Numbered from the stretch's first letter, positions 35,538 to 47,144 are shown. The stretch: DNA of 64,000 nt from Comamonas testosteroni ATCC 11996 (GCF_000241525.1 NZ_AHIL01000002.1:62001-126000); one strand, 5' to 3'. Notes: a model not told the origin generated them from the letters alone. Numbers and translations are program-made.

Positions 35538-36800
35538 TCAGGCTTTGGCTTGCTGTGCAATCAGACCCTGGCGCACCACCGTACAGTCAGGCTTGCTGCC
35601 GAACCAATAGGCCAGCTCTGCTGCCTGCTGCACAGGCCAGAGCACGAAATTGGCGGGGCGACCCACGGCAATCAGGCCTTGCTCGTCCTGCAGGCCCAGA
35701 GCCTGCGCGGCGTGCCGGGTGATGCCGGCCAGAGCCTCGGGAACCGTCAGACGGAACAGCGTGCAAGCCATATTGGCCATGAGCAGCAAGCTCAAGCACG
35801 GGGAGGTACCCGGATTGTGATCGGTAGAAACGGCCATCGGGACCTTGGCAGCCCTTAATTCCTCAATCGGGGGCACTTTGGTGTCGCGCAGCGTGTAGAA
35901 GGCCCCGGGCAGCAGCACGGCCACGGTGCCTGCCTTCTTCATCTCGGCGATGCCGTGCTCGGACAGGTGCTCGATATGGTCGCAGGACAGCGCGCCATAG
36001 CGGGCCGCGAGGGCTGCACCCTCCATATTCGACAGCTGCTCGGCATGCAGCTTGACGGGCAGGCCCAATGCTTTGGCCGCTTCAAAGACCTGCTCGGTCT
36101 CGGCCAGCGAGAAGGCGATGCGTTCGCAGAACACATCGACGGCATCGATCAAACCTTCGGCAGCCAGTGCCGGCAGCATGACCTGGCATACCAGATCCGT
36201 GTATTCCTGGCTGCGGCCCGCATACTCGGGCGGCAGCGCATGGGCCCCTAAAAACGTGGTTCGCACGGTCACGGCACACAGCTCGCCCAGGCGCCGTGCG
36301 GCACGCAGCTGCTTGCGCTCGTGTTCAAGAGCCAGGCCGTAGCCCGACTTGATCTCTATGGCCGTCACGCCTTCGGCCAGCAACTGCTCCAGACGCGGCA
36401 GCGCCAGCGCCACCAGCTCGTCCTCCGAAGCCTCGCGCGTGGCCCTGACGCTGGAGACGATGCCTCCGCCGGCCCGGGCCACTTCCTCATAGCTGGCTCC
36501 GGCCAGGCGCATGGCGAATTCGTTGGCGCGCTCGCCGCCATAGACCAGATGGGTGTGGCAGTCGATCAGGCCCGGCGTGACCAGGCGTCCTGCGCCATCG
36601 TGCCTGGGCAGCGCCTGGTATTGGGCAGGCATGGCGTCCTGCGGGCCCACCCAGACCATGCGGCCCTGCTGCACGACGATGCAAGCCAGCGTGCCTTCGG
36701 GAATATCCGCCACCTCGGAGACATACAGCTGCGGCGCCAGACGCAGGTTGTGCCAGCAGCCGTCGGCGGAGACTGCGGGATGGGGATTAGCTTGCGCCAT
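35538..36800 (-). CDS. hutI: Imidazolonepropionase
   Basis: 420 residues from the ATG at 36800; AGGAG sits 7 bases before it, while further ATGs upstream lack one. Hydrolyses 4-imidazolone-5-propanoate to formiminoglutamate. Amidohydrolase marks: [65 protein letters not shown]. Length is normal. A 139-base gap containing a 9-bp hairpin separates it from hutD upstream. Confidence 0.96.
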   Translation of the reverse strand: MAQANPHPAVSADGCWHNLRLAPQLYVSEVADIPEGTLACIVVQQGRMVWVGPQDAMPAQYQALPRHDGAGRLVTPGLIDCHTHLVYGGERANEFAMRLAGASYEEVARAGGGIVSSVRATREASEDELVALALPRLEQLLAEGVTAIEIKSGYGLALEHERKQLRAARRLGELCAVTVRTTFLGAHALPPEYAGRSQEYTDLVCQVMLPALAAEGLIDAVDVFCERIAFSLAETEQVFEAAKALGLPVKLHAEQLSNMEGAALAARYGALSCDHIEHLSEHGIAEMKKAGTVAVLLPGAFYTLRDTKVPPIEELRAAKVPMAVSTDHNPGTSPCLSLLLMANMACTLFRLTVPEALAGITRHAAQALGLQDEQGLIAVGRPANFVLWPVQQAAELAYWFGSKPDCTVVRQGLIAQQAKA

Positions 36801-36837
36801 GGCGATGCTCCTCATGTTCGATGACGACAATTCAAAC

Positions 36838-36866
36838 CATGAAGCTCCTTATTTCATAGCTTCATG
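36838..36866. repeat. 9-bp inverted repeat between hutD and hutI
   Basis: CATGAAGCT (36838-36846) and AGCTTCATG (36858-36866) with an 11-base loop, in an A/T-rich stretch. Stem size, loop size and the GAAGCT element resemble the hairpin at 5611-5643. It is not followed by a T run in the hut direction, so it is more likely an RNA-stability or dispersed repeat element than a terminator. Confidence 0.5.
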
Positions 36867-36939
36867 CGCTTGCCTCTCTTGATTTTTCATATCAATACAC
36901 ATTGAAATGACCAACCAAAGGGCGCAAGCTGCTCCTGTT

Positions 36940-37506
36940 TCAGCTATGCGACGCCAGGCTGACCAGGATCAGCCTCGCCTTTTCGTCCTGCGCGACCAGC
37001 GGCTCGGGCCGGACGCTGCTCCACCACAGGCCCTGACCGGCCTGCAGTATCCGCCCGTCGGCGCATTTCCAGCTACCTTGCAACACCATGCAAAGCCCTG
37101 CGGCGCTCAGCCCCGCCTCGGCCTGGCCACCAAGCTGCTCCAGCCGGGCCGACCATTGTCCGCGCCGGGTCATGACATTGAAGTCGCTGGACGGGCCGCC
37201 CAGCAGATCGCAATCCAGCGCCATATCGCCCGAAAAGGCGAATGGCTGCCAGCGCTCGGTCAATGCATGTTCGAGCCCGGCCTGGGCGTTGTGCAAGCGC
37301 ACCCCGTCGCCATCGAGCAGCATGATCTGCCGGTCTATGCCCGGAAATGCCGAAAACGGGCCGGCCTGGGCAATCGTGGCCACGCTCACGCGCCAGCCAA
37401 AGCTGTCCATGCCCGCGCCTTGCGGCCAGCAGGCAATCTCGCGCGTGCTGCCGCCCCCGTTCTTCCACGGGCTGGGCGCAATCTGGTTCAGGTCAAAGCG
37501 TTGCAT
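36940..37506 (-). CDS. hutD: HutD/Ves family cupin protein
   Basis: 188 residues from the ATG at 37506 (upstream TTG gives an implausible extension). Double cupin fold of the HutD family: MQRFDLNQIAPSPWKNGGGSTREIACWP start, FGWRVSVATIAQAGPFSAFPGIDR, and FNVMTRRGQW later. In Pseudomonas HutD is thought to set an upper limit on hut expression, perhaps by binding formylglutamate; it has no proven enzymatic role. It lies between hutU and hutI on the same strand, after a GC-rich repeat. Confidence 0.92.
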   Translation of the reverse strand: MQRFDLNQIAPSPWKNGGGSTREIACWPQGAGMDSFGWRVSVATIAQAGPFSAFPGIDRQIMLLDGDGVRLHNAQAGLEHALTERWQPFAFSGDMALDCDLLGGPSSDFNVMTRRGQWSARLEQLGGQAEAGLSAAGLCMVLQGSWKCADGRILQAGQGLWWSSVRPEPLVAQDEKARLILVSLASHS

Positions 37507-37540
37507 CGAAGACTGTTGTGAGTGAAGCCGAAGCTCTAAA

Positions 37541-37657
37541 AACAAGCATGCCCCAGGTGCGGGACGCCCAGCAAGGGCCGCCCCGCAGCAAAGGGCGTCG
37601 TCCCCCTGGGGGGAAGCGGCGGGGCCGCCTAGGCGCAGCCGCTCAGGGGGGACGACG
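37541..37657 (-). repeat. GC-rich interspersed hairpin repeat, copy B
   Basis: Read on the minus strand it begins at the hutU stop: CCCCCCTGAGCGGCT, GCCTAGGCGGCCCCGCCGC, then CCCCCCAGGGGGACGACG and CCTTTGCTGCGGGGCGG. Blocks match copies A (4606) and C (54982) in order. It lies inside the hut gene string, between hutU and hutD, so it either does not terminate fully or divides the operon. Confidence 0.78.
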
Positions 37658-39379
<1,722 letters not shown>

Positions 39380-39410
39380 GGTCGTATCCTTCAAGAATGG
39401 GTGGGAGGAT

Positions 39411-40883
39411 TCAGCCGGCTTGCACGGCGTAAGTGGTAGCGGCAAAGCTCTTGCCTGCGTCCGTGGGCGCAGCTTGAACCTGGCTGGGGTAAATCATCTG
39501 GCTGGGCACGTTCATGCTTCTCCTGGCCAGTGGGTAGTAGACGAGCGAGGTGACGATCAGGCTCACGATCCACGAGATGTCGGCCCCGTTCATGGCCTTG
39601 GCCAGCGGGCCCACATACATGGCCTGGTTGATGAAGGGAATCTGCACCGCAACACCCATCACATAGCAGGACAGGGCCGTCCAGTTGTAGGCGCCATAGC
39701 GGCCCTGGCTGTCGTAGAGCGCCGGGATGTCCACTTTTTCCTTGGAGACCAGGTAGTAGTCCACCAGATTGACGGCGCTCCAGGGAACGAACACGGTGAG
39801 CAGCAGCAGCACGAAGTTCTTGAACGTGGCCAGGAAGTTGGAGCTGGCCAGCAGGGCCACCAGCACCGTCACCAGCACAAAGCCCAGGATGTAGAGCAGG
39901 CGCGATGTCGCGGTGAACTGCGTTTTCCGGTTGAAGGCGCTGACCGTTGTCAGCACGGTCATGAAGCCGCCATAGGCATTGAGGCAGTTCACGGTGAGCT
40001 TACCGGTGACGATGACCAGGTAGATCACCACGGCCAGCGGGCCGGCCAGCTGGCCCATGAAGCCGACCTGATTCTTGATGAAGTTGGCGCCCAGGGCTGC
40101 CACCAGCACGCCGAAGGTCATGGCCAGCTGCGAGCTGATGACGCTGCCGCTGAAGGTGGTCCAGAAGGTGGCAGCCGTCGAGGTCCTGGTGGGCAGATAG
40201 CGCGAATAATCGGCCACATAGGGGGCAAACGTCATCTGCCAGCCTGCCGACAGGGCCATGGCCGTGAGAAAGCTGGCCCAAGTGAAAGGCTTCTGGCCGA
40301 ATGCCGAGACCACATCGAACTGGTGGCACAACTGCCAGGCCAGATAGCCAAAGCCCAGAATGCCGACCACGGTGGAAATGCGCCCCACCACATGGATGAG
40401 CCGGTAGCCCACCACGGCGACCAGGGCCGTGAGCGCGCCGAAGATGATGATGCCGGCCGCTGGGCTGTGAAAGCCGAACATCAGATTGATGGCCTGGCCC
40501 GAGAGCACGGTGCCCGTGGCGGCGAAGCCCACATACATCAGGATCACCAGCACCAGCGGCAGGGCCGCGCCCTTGACGCCGAACTGCACGCGGCTGGAGA
40601 TCATCTGGGGCAGACCCAGGCGCGGCCCCTGGGCCGAGTGCAGCGCCATGACGATGCCGCCGAGAATGTTGCCGATCAGCAGGCCGATGATGGCGGTCAT
40701 GGCTTCGGCACCGAACACCACGGCCAGAGCGCCGTCCACCACCGCCGTGATCTGCATGTTGGCACCGAACCAGAGGGTGAACTGGCTGGAGGGCGTGCCG
40801 TGGCGCTCGCTCTCCGGAACCATGTCGATGGTTCTGCTTTCGATGGCGCCAGAGGAGCCCAGCGTTGCTGTATCAATACTCAT
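39411..40883 (-). CDS. NCS1 family permease (cytosine/purine/hydantoin type) of the hut locus
   Basis: 490 residues, twelve membrane helices, nucleobase-cation-symport-1 family: [75 protein letters not shown]. Imports small N-heterocycles with a cation. As the first gene of the hutU transcript, behind a HutC-like operator, it is a likely histidine or urocanate uptake system, as proposed for similar permeases in pseudomonad hut loci. Cytosine use cannot be excluded by sequence, but the context argues against it. Confidence 0.9.
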   Translation of the reverse strand: MSIDTATLGSSGAIESRTIDMVPESERHGTPSSQFTLWFGANMQITAVVDGALAVVFGAEAMTAIIGLLIGNILGGIVMALHSAQGPRLGLPQMISSRVQFGVKGAALPLVLVILMYVGFAATGTVLSGQAINLMFGFHSPAAGIIIFGALTALVAVVGYRLIHVVGRISTVVGILGFGYLAWQLCHQFDVVSAFGQKPFTWASFLTAMALSAGWQMTFAPYVADYSRYLPTRTSTAATFWTTFSGSVISSQLAMTFGVLVAALGANFIKNQVGFMGQLAGPLAVVIYLVIVTGKLTVNCLNAYGGFMTVLTTVSAFNRKTQFTATSRLLYILGFVLVTVLVALLASSNFLATFKNFVLLLLTVFVPWSAVNLVDYYLVSKEKVDIPALYDSQGRYGAYNWTALSCYVMGVAVQIPFINQAMYVGPLAKAMNGADISWIVSLIVTSLVYYPLARRSMNVPSQMIYPSQVQAAPTDAGKSFAATTYAVQAG

Positions 40884-40953
40884 GAAATTGCTCCGTCAAT
40901 CCCTCTGGATGTCTCTTATATGTCCGAACAACTTTCAGTAATTTCCATAAAGT

Positions 40954-41005
40954 TGTCTATACGAATTTTGTGATTTACTCCTGCCAACGTCAATCATCTA
41001 GACAG
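40954..41005. promoter_or_regulatory. HutC-like operators between the permease and hutC
   Basis: TGTCTATACG (40954-40963) and CATCTAGACA (40995-41004) in the 145-base divergent region. The first matches the pattern TGTmTAkACA shared by the other sites at 9 of 10 positions, the second at 8. The second is 24 bases before the hutC start, which suggests autoregulation. Confidence 0.7.
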
Positions 41006-41028
41006 CTTTTCTAATCCAAACAAACCCT

Positions 41029-41745
41029 ATGTCGCGAACCGATACCACCGCCGCCGTACCTGCGTTCCAGCGCATCAAAGACCATGTGCTGCAGCAGATC
41101 CACAGTGGCGTATGGCAGGAAGGCCAGGCCATCCCCAGCGAGGCCGCGCTGGTCAAGCAGTTCAATGTGGCGCGCATGACCGTCAACCGCGCGCTGCGCG
41201 AGCTCAGCGACGAAAAGACGCTGACGCGTGTCCAGGGCTCGGGCACTTTCGTGGCCCAGCAGAAGTACCAGGCCACCCTGGTGGAGCTGCGCAATATCGC
41301 CGACGAGATCGCGGCCCGCGGCCACCGCCATCGGGGGGAGCTGCAGCGGCTCGAGCGCTGCAAGGTCGACACCGCCCTGCTGCGCCAGTTCGAGCTGAAC
41401 GCCGCCCCCCATCTGTTTCACTCCGTGGTCGTGCACTTCGAAAACGATGTCCCCATCCAGGTCGAAGACCGCTATGTGAACCCGGCTGTGGCTCCCGACT
41501 ATCTGAGCCAGGACTTTGCAAGCCAGACGCCGAATGCCTATCTGGTGCGCGTGGCTCCGCTGCAGGGCGTGAATTTCTCCATCGAAGCGAGCATGCCCAC
41601 GGCCGAGGTCGCGGATCTGCTGCGCATGGAAACCTCCGAGCCCTGCCTGGTGCTGCGCCGCCGAACCCGCTCCCAGGGCCAGGTGGCCTCGGTTTCGGCC
41701 CTGTGGCACCCGGCATCGCGCTACCAGTTCGCAGGCAGCTTCTGA
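41029..41745 (+). CDS. hutC: Histidine utilisation repressor HutC (GntR/UTRA)
   Basis: 238 residues. GntR winged helix at residues 12-75 (IPSEAALVKQFNVARMTVNRALRELSDE), then a UTRA ligand domain (residues 95-235; HFENDVPIQVEDRYVNPAVAPDYLSQDF, CLVLRRRTRSQGQVAS). HutC binds urocanate as inducer and represses hut promoters. Divergent from the permease-hutU transcript and convergent with hutH. The VEDRYVNP motif is typical of true HutC, so I keep the name for this copy, though the second paralogue at 43465 has the same motif. Confidence 0.93.
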   Translation: MSRTDTTAAVPAFQRIKDHVLQQIHSGVWQEGQAIPSEAALVKQFNVARMTVNRALRELSDEKTLTRVQGSGTFVAQQKYQATLVELRNIADEIAARGHRHRGELQRLERCKVDTALLRQFELNAAPHLFHSVVVHFENDVPIQVEDRYVNPAVAPDYLSQDFASQTPNAYLVRVAPLQGVNFSIEASMPTAEVADLLRMETSEPCLVLRRRTRSQGQVASVSALWHPASRYQFAGSF

Positions 41746-41838
41746 CCCGCCGCCCCGGCAAGCGCTGCCGGAATGCCGCCCCGCCGCGGCGAGAGCCGCT
41801 ACTGCCCGATGCTTGCGGCGTGACGACATGGCGCAGGC

Positions 41839-43398
41839 TCAGGCCGCGTTGCTCGGCAGAATGCTCTGCAACACCTCGGGCCAGGCGGTTTCCAGCGCCC
41901 ACAGTCGCATGATTTCGATATCGGGCGCCAGGTAGCGGTCCTTGTCCAGATAGGGCACCTGACTGCGGATCAACGCGTACTGCTCCTCGATCAGCGGCGA
42001 GCTCTTGAGTCGGCGGTCGAAGTCCATTCCCTGGACTGCGGCCATGGCCTCCACGCCCACGATCACCGCCGTGTTTCTGGCCATGTCGGCCAGGCGACGC
42101 GCACCATAGGTGGCCATGGAGACATGGTCTTCCTGATTGGCCGATGTGGGCAGGCTGGTCACGCTGCTAGGGTGCGCCAGACACTGGTTTTCGGCCGCCA
42201 GGGCGGCCGCCGTGACCTGGGCAATCATGAAGCCCGAGTTGACGCCGCTGTCTTCAATCAGGAAGGCCGGCAGGCGCGACAGTCCTGTGTCCAGCAGCAA
42301 GGCCATGCGACGCTCCGAGATGGCGCCGATTTCAGCGATCGCCAGTGCCAGGATGTCGGCCGCAAAGGCCACGGGTTCGGCATGGAAGTTTCCGCCCGAA
42401 ATCACGTCGCCGTTGTCGAACACCAGCGGATTGTCCGAGGCTGCATTGGCTTCTATGACCAGCACGCGCGCAGCATGGCTGAGGTTGTCCAGGCAGGCGC
42501 CCATGACCTGCGGCACACAGCGGATGGAATAGGGGTCCTGCACGCGCCCGCAATTGGGATGCGAGGGATCGATGGCACTGCCGTCCAGCAGGGAACGCAC
42601 GGCGGCGGCCACGGCAATCTGCCCCTGCTGGCCTCTGGCCTCGTGAATGCGCGCATCGAAGGGCTTGATGGAGCCCTGTATGGCTTCCAGCGTCAGGCAA
42701 CCGGCCACCAGGCCTGCGGCCAGCACGCTTTCAGCCTGGAACAAACCCGCCAGCGCCAGCGAGGTGGAGACCTGGGTGCCATTGAGCAGTGCCAGCCCTT
42801 CCTTGGGGCCCAGCACAAAGGGCTCCAGGCCGATATGTTTCATGGCTTCACGGCCGGAGATGATCTGGCCGCCCACCTTGGCCTGCCCCTCGCCGATCAG
42901 CACGCAGGCCAGGTGCGACAACGGCGCCAAATCGCCCGAAGCGCCCACCGAACCCTTGGAGGGAATCACGGGCAGGACATCGGCATTGGCCAGCGCCAGC
43001 AGCGCGTCCACCAGCGCCGTGCGGGCTCCCGAATGCCCGCGGGCCAGACTCACGGCCTTGGTGGCCAGAACCAGACGCACCACATGGTCCGGCAACGTAT
43101 CGCCCGTACCCACGCTGTGCGAAAGCACCAGATTGCGCTGCAGCTCGGCCAGACGCTCATGCGCGATCTTGGTCGAAGCCAGTTTGCCGAAACCGGTGTT
43201 GATGCCGTAGACCACCTGGTCTTCATCGACGATGTGCTGCACATGCGCCTCGGCCTTGCGCATGGCGCCATAGGCAGCCTGCGCCATGCTGAGCTGCACG
43301 CCGCCGTCCTGAATGCGGCGCAGTTGAGCCAGCGTGAGCTCGCCGGGATGCAGTTCCAGTTCGGAGTTCGAGTGCTCTTGGGTGGTGGTGGTGTTCAT
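41839..43398 (-). CDS. hutH: Histidine ammonia-lyase
   Basis: 519 residues. Deaminates L-histidine to urocanate, the entry step. The MIO cofactor forms from Ala153-Ser154-Gly155 in [16 protein letters not shown]. Other marks: [12 protein letters not shown] with the catalytic Tyr, [29 protein letters not shown]. It is separate from hutU, with hutC on one side and the second HutC gene on the other, and it has its own HutC-like operator just upstream. Confidence 0.97.
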   Translation of the reverse strand: MNTTTTQEHSNSELELHPGELTLAQLRRIQDGGVQLSMAQAAYGAMRKAEAHVQHIVDEDQVVYGINTGFGKLASTKIAHERLAELQRNLVLSHSVGTGDTLPDHVVRLVLATKAVSLARGHSGARTALVDALLALANADVLPVIPSKGSVGASGDLAPLSHLACVLIGEGQAKVGGQIISGREAMKHIGLEPFVLGPKEGLALLNGTQVSTSLALAGLFQAESVLAAGLVAGCLTLEAIQGSIKPFDARIHEARGQQGQIAVAAAVRSLLDGSAIDPSHPNCGRVQDPYSIRCVPQVMGACLDNLSHAARVLVIEANAASDNPLVFDNGDVISGGNFHAEPVAFAADILALAIAEIGAISERRMALLLDTGLSRLPAFLIEDSGVNSGFMIAQVTAAALAAENQCLAHPSSVTSLPTSANQEDHVSMATYGARRLADMARNTAVIVGVEAMAAVQGMDFDRRLKSSPLIEEQYALIRSQVPYLDKDRYLAPDIEIMRLWALETAWPEVLQSILPSNAA

Positions 43399-43406
43399 GG
43401 CTATAC

Positions 43407-43418
43407 CTGTCTATACAG
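43407..43418. promoter_or_regulatory. HutC-like operator upstream of hutH
   Basis: CTGTCTATACAG, containing TGTCTATACA, starts 9 bases before the hutH start codon. It matches the sites before the permease and the ABC importer. Confidence 0.72.
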
Positions 43419-43464
43419 TCAAGAGAAACAAAAACGTACTGAGGATTCAAGGACCTGGCCGGGA

Positions 43465-44232
43465 TCAGCCGCCGTGCACTGAATCGGTTCGGAAACGGCT
43501 ACCGAGTCGGTAGCGCATGCCTGGATGCACGCAATGCACCCAGGTGATCGGGACGCCGCGCAGCCAGGTACGGCGCGTGAGCATCAGGCAAGGCTGGTCA
43601 AGAGCCATCTGCAGCAGCCGGGCCTGTTCGGCCGTCGGCAAGATCGCATCGACCACATGTTCGATCTGGTCGTACTGCACATTGCGCACCAGATAGACCG
43701 AGGGCTGCACGGCAGAAAAGTCCTGGTCCATGAAGTCAGGGACCAGGCGGGGGTTCACATAGCGGTCTTCGATCTGGACCGGCAGCTCGTTTTCGAAGTG
43801 CACGCCGTGCAGGTGAAAGACCGAGGCGCCGACCGCGAGATCCAGTGCCGCCGCGACTTCGGGCGAGGCGGACTCGCGGCGCATATCGAGCAGCTCGAAG
43901 CGATGATCGTGGCCGCGCTGGGTGATCTCTTCACCAATATTGGCAATGCGCAGCAGGGTCGACTGCGGCTTTTCTTCGGCCACGAAGGAGCCTACCCCCG
44001 CCACACGCACGATCACGCCCTGCTCTGCCAGCTCGCGCAGCGCTCGGTTCACCGTCATGCGCGCCACGCCGAACTCGTTGACCAGCTCCTGCTCGGAAGG
44101 CACGCGCGCACCGGCCGCCAGCGAGCCGTCGCCGATCTTGCGCAGCACATGGTCCTTGACCTGCTGGTACAACGCGAGCGGCATCTGGGCTGCAGGAGCC
44201 GTTTTGCGCTGGGCAGGGTCTCGGACATTCAT
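43465..44232 (-). CDS. Second HutC paralogue (GntR/UTRA regulator)
   Basis: 255 residues. GntR helix-turn-helix at residues 20-85 (VPSEQELVNEFGVARMTVNRALRELAEQG) and UTRA domain with HFENELPVQIEDRYVNPRLVPDFMDQDF, close to that of hutC at 41029. It has an extra 14-residue N-terminal tail. It lies 10 bases after the ABC ATPase gene and is thus the last gene of the importer transcript, ahead of hutH. Having two HutC proteins may allow separate response to urocanate and another imidazole inducer. Which one binds which operator cannot be told from sequence. Confidence 0.92.
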   Translation of the reverse strand: MNVRDPAQRKTAPAAQMPLALYQQVKDHVLRKIGDGSLAAGARVPSEQELVNEFGVARMTVNRALRELAEQGVIVRVAGVGSFVAEEKPQSTLLRIANIGEEITQRGHDHRFELLDMRRESASPEVAAALDLAVGASVFHLHGVHFENELPVQIEDRYVNPRLVPDFMDQDFSAVQPSVYLVRNVQYDQIEHVVDAILPTAEQARLLQMALDQPCLMLTRRTWLRGVPITWVHCVHPGMRYRLGSRFRTDSVHGG

Positions 44233-44242
44233 GATGCAGGCC

Positions 44243-45022
44243 TCAGTGAGCTGCCGCAGCCAGTGACTCGGCGCGAATCTCTTCCGTCAACCGGGCCTTG
44301 AGCTCCATGAACTCGGGCGAGGTCTTGACGGTGTAGTGGCGCGGGTGCGGCAGATGGACCGGGATGTCCGCCTTGATGCGGCCAGGACGCGCGCTGAACA
44401 CGGCCACGCGATTGGCCATGAAGATGGCTTCATCGATATCGTGGGTCACGAACATCACCGTCTTGCGCTCGGCCTCCCAGATGCCCAGCAGCAATTCCTG
44501 CATCAGAACCCGGGTCTGGTTGTCCAGAGCACCGAAGGGCTCGTCCATGAGCAGGATCTTGGGATCGTTGGCCAGCGCACGCGCGATCGCCGTGCGTTGC
44601 TGCATGCCGCCCGACAGCTGCTTGGGGTAGTGATTCTCGAACCCGCGCAGGCCCACCTTGGCAATGAAGTAGTCGCTGCGCTCTTTCTGGACGGCTTCGC
44701 TCACGCCTTTCTCGCGCAGTCCGAAGCGGATGTTCTGCGCCACGGTCAGCCAGGGGAACAAGGTGTAGCTTTGAAACACCATGCCGCGGTCGGCGCCGGG
44801 CTCCTGCACCAGCTTCCCATCCAGCAGCACCTGCCCCGTCGTCGGGAAATCCAGACCCGCAACAATGCGCAGCATCGTCGATTTTCCGCAGCCCGAGGGC
44901 CCGAGAATGGTCACGAAATCGTTCTCCCGGACCTCGAAATCCACCGGCAGCAGCGCCTGGGTTCTGACGCCTTTGTGGCTGGTGAAGGTGCGCGAAACGC
45001 CTTGAATGGACAGCTGGTTCAT
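44243..45022 (-). CDS. NitT/TauT-type ABC importer, ATP-binding subunit
   Basis: 259 residues from the ATG at 45022 (TGATG overlap with the permease stop; GGAG in the preceding bases). Walker A GPSGCGKST, Q-loop FQSYTLFPW, signature LSGGMQQR, Walker B ILLMDEP, H-loop VTHDIDEAIF. Subfamily is that of SsuB/TauB/NrtD. It powers uptake of a small organic ion; context points to an imidazole compound. Confidence 0.95.
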   Translation of the reverse strand: MNQLSIQGVSRTFTSHKGVRTQALLPVDFEVRENDFVTILGPSGCGKSTMLRIVAGLDFPTTGQVLLDGKLVQEPGADRGMVFQSYTLFPWLTVAQNIRFGLREKGVSEAVQKERSDYFIAKVGLRGFENHYPKQLSGGMQQRTAIARALANDPKILLMDEPFGALDNQTRVLMQELLLGIWEAERKTVMFVTHDIDEAIFMANRVAVFSARPGRIKADIPVHLPHPRHYTVKTSPEFMELKARLTEEIRAESLAAAAH

Positions 45023-45885
45023 CACAGGGAACTCCATTCGAACATGCGACGGTTGACGGTTTTGAAGATGAAATCCGACACCAGACCGATGAGCCCGATG
45101 ATGATGATGCCGAAGATGATCTGTCCGGTATTGAGCAGCGCCTGGCTGTCGGTGATCATGTGCCCGATTCCCGAGGACGAGCCGATCAGCTCGGCAACGA
45201 TCACATAGGTCCAGGCCCAGCCCAGAACCAGGCGCAGGGTTTCCGCGATGCCCGGAGCGGCACCGGGAATCAGCACCCGCTTGACGATGCCGGTATTGCT
45301 GGCGCCCAGTGTGTAGGCGGCCTCCACCAGGTCCTTGCGCGCGCCGCCCACGGTCACGGCCACCATGAGGGTGATCTGGAACACCGAGCCGATGAAGATG
45401 ACCAGCAGCTTCTGTGCTTCGCCCACGCCGGCCCAGAGAATCAGCAGCGGAATGAATGCCGAGGCAGGCAGGTAGCGGCAGAACGAGACAAAGGGCTCGA
45501 AAAACGCCTCCACAGGCTTCCAGGCCCCCATGGCAATGCCCAGCGGAACGGCCACGACGCTGGCCAGTATGAAGCCTCCCATGACACGCCATACGGTCAT
45601 GCCGATGTCATGGTGAAAGTCGAACTCCGTGAACAGCAGAATGCCTTCGCGCAGCATCGTCAGAGGGCTGGCGAGAAAGGTCGGCGAGACCAGTCCGCCA
45701 AAGGTGACGGCCGACCAGACCAGCAGGAACAGCACGAAGAAGCCCGTGCCGAGCAGCCACTTGGCCTTGGGGCTGACAGGCTCCAGAGGAGCCATGTAGC
45801 GCCGGCGAGCCGGCCTCACGGAAGGCGATGCCACCTGAACCGATGCGGGCGATGCAGACTTGATAGAAGGTGATACCGCTTCCAT
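45022..45885 (-). CDS. NitT/TauT-type ABC importer, permease subunit
   Basis: 287 residues from the ATG at 45885 (AGAGG six bases before; a TTG six bases upstream is less likely). A 35-residue soluble N-terminal tail is followed by six helices of the SsuC/TauC type, with the EAA-like loop EAAYTLGASNTGIVKRVLIPGAAPGI. It overlaps the ATPase gene by one base. Confidence 0.94.
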   Translation of the reverse strand: MEAVSPSIKSASPASVQVASPSVRPARRRYMAPLEPVSPKAKWLLGTGFFVLFLLVWSAVTFGGLVSPTFLASPLTMLREGILLFTEFDFHHDIGMTVWRVMGGFILASVVAVPLGIAMGAWKPVEAFFEPFVSFCRYLPASAFIPLLILWAGVGEAQKLLVIFIGSVFQITLMVAVTVGGARKDLVEAAYTLGASNTGIVKRVLIPGAAPGIAETLRLVLGWAWTYVIVAELIGSSSGIGHMITDSQALLNTGQIIFGIIIIGLIGLVSDFIFKTVNRRMFEWSSL

Positions 45886-45902
45886 GTGCAACCTCTTTGC
45901 GC

Positions 45903-46871
45903 TTACTTGATGAAGCTGGCGTCGTACATGACGCCGTAGTTCTCAGGAATGCTGCGAATCACGCCAGCCTCCTTGAGGATGGCGGCAGACTCCTTCATGA
46001 ACGGCAGCAGGTCGCTGGCAAAGAACTTCTGATTGGCCTCCTTGTCCGACCATTTCAGAAAGGCTGCCGACTTGCCGAACTGCTCGCCGCTTTGCTTGAC
46101 GGCCGCGCCCATGATTTCGTAGCTCTTTTCCTTGTCGGAATTGATCATGGCGATCGCATCGAAGTAGGACTGGGTCAGCGCCTTGGCGGCTGCCGTGTTG
46201 GCCTTGAGCCACTTGGGATCGCAGCCCACGGTGTCCATCACCATCGGGTAGTCGATGGTGGTGGCCAGAATCTTGCCGGCGCTGGGGTTGGCGCGCACGG
46301 TGGACAGATAGGGCTCATAGGTCATGGCCGCATCGTTCTGTCCGGAGACAAAGGCCTGCGCCGCAGGCTGGGGCTCCAGCGACACGGTCTTGATGTCCTT
46401 CATGGTCATGCCGTTCTTGTTCAGCATCCAGGCCAGACCGAAGTAGGGAGCCGTACCCGGCGCGCTGACGGCGACGGTCTTGCCTTTCAGATCGGCAAAG
46501 TTCTTGACGTCGTTGCGCACGGCAATACCGTCCGCGCCATAGGACTTGTCCATCTGGAAGATCTGCACGATCGGCACACCATTGGTGTTCCAGGCGACAT
46601 GCGTCTCCACGGTGGTGGCGGCACATTGCACGGCACCCGAGGCCAGCGCCAGATGCCGGTCCTTCTGGGGAATCATCTTGATTTCGACATTGAGGCCGTT
46701 CTTCTTGAAGATCCCGGCCTTGTCCGCAAGCGTCAGTGGCGCGAAGCCTGTCCATCCCGACATGCCCAGGACGATCTTGGTCTCCTGAGCCGCTGCATGT
46801 TGTGCAGCAGACGCCAGAACGGTTGCGGCTAATGCCAGTTGCCAGATGGGAACGCGACGTGTCGATTTCAT
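45903..46871 (-). CDS. NitT/TauT-type ABC importer, periplasmic substrate-binding protein
   Basis: 322 residues. Signal peptide of about 28 residues (ending HAAAQ), then a type II periplasmic fold of the SsuA/TauA/ThiY superfamily: KIVLGMSGWTGFAPLTLADKAGIFKKNGLNVE, LKGKTVAVSAPGTAPYFGLAWML, AAMTYEPYL. First gene of the importer operon. Two HutC-like operators precede it, so histidine, urocanate or a related imidazole acid is the likely ligand. Sequence alone cannot exclude an aliphatic sulphonate or a thiamine precursor. Confidence 0.92.
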   Translation of the reverse strand: MKSTRRVPIWQLALAATVLASAAQHAAAQETKIVLGMSGWTGFAPLTLADKAGIFKKNGLNVEIKMIPQKDRHLALASGAVQCAATTVETHVAWNTNGVPIVQIFQMDKSYGADGIAVRNDVKNFADLKGKTVAVSAPGTAPYFGLAWMLNKNGMTMKDIKTVSLEPQPAAQAFVSGQNDAAMTYEPYLSTVRANPSAGKILATTIDYPMVMDTVGCDPKWLKANTAAAKALTQSYFDAIAMINSDKEKSYEIMGAAVKQSGEQFGKSAAFLKWSDKEANQKFFASDLLPFMKESAAILKEAGVIRSIPENYGVMYDASFIK

Positions 46872-46973
46872 GGGACTCTCCTCGGTCGATGCCAGAGCAG
46901 TTCGGTTGTTGATGCGGACTTCAAGCCTTGCACGACAGTGCAGACAGCGAAGTTTGCGGTTGCTGATTGAACA

Positions 46974-47030
46974 TGTATATACAGGCTTACCCGAGCGCCA
47001 TAGTTACCGGATTTCACAGCTGTATAGACA
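46974..47030. promoter_or_regulatory. Pair of HutC-like operators upstream of the ABC importer
   Basis: TGTATATACA (46974-46983, perfect palindrome) and TGTATAGACA (47021-47030), 47 bases apart start to start, about 100-160 bases upstream of the substrate-binding protein gene. Paired sites about 4.5 helical turns apart could allow looping or a dimer of dimers. They link the importer to the hut regulon. Confidence 0.75.
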
Positions 47031-47112
47031 TGCATCAACAATCCACAAGAGCAAGCTATGTGCCAACTCGCCCGTCCACGGGCCGCCTCCGCCGGCTCCC
47101 GGGGAGCGCACC

Positions 47113-47144
47113 AAAACAGCACCCGCGTTGCGCTAGTCGGGTGC
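47113..47144 (-). terminator. Likely terminator overlapping the LysR stop codon
   Basis: Reading leftwards, GCACCCG (47144-47138) and CGGGTGC (47125-47119) form a 7-bp stem with a 12-base loop that contains the stop codon, then TG and TTTT. The stem is strong but the T run is short. Confidence 0.55.

Noticed and set aside
34241-35722. 493-codon open frame antisense to the FAD oxidase
   Set aside because: His/Gln-rich shadow of a clear gene with good motifs on the other strand.
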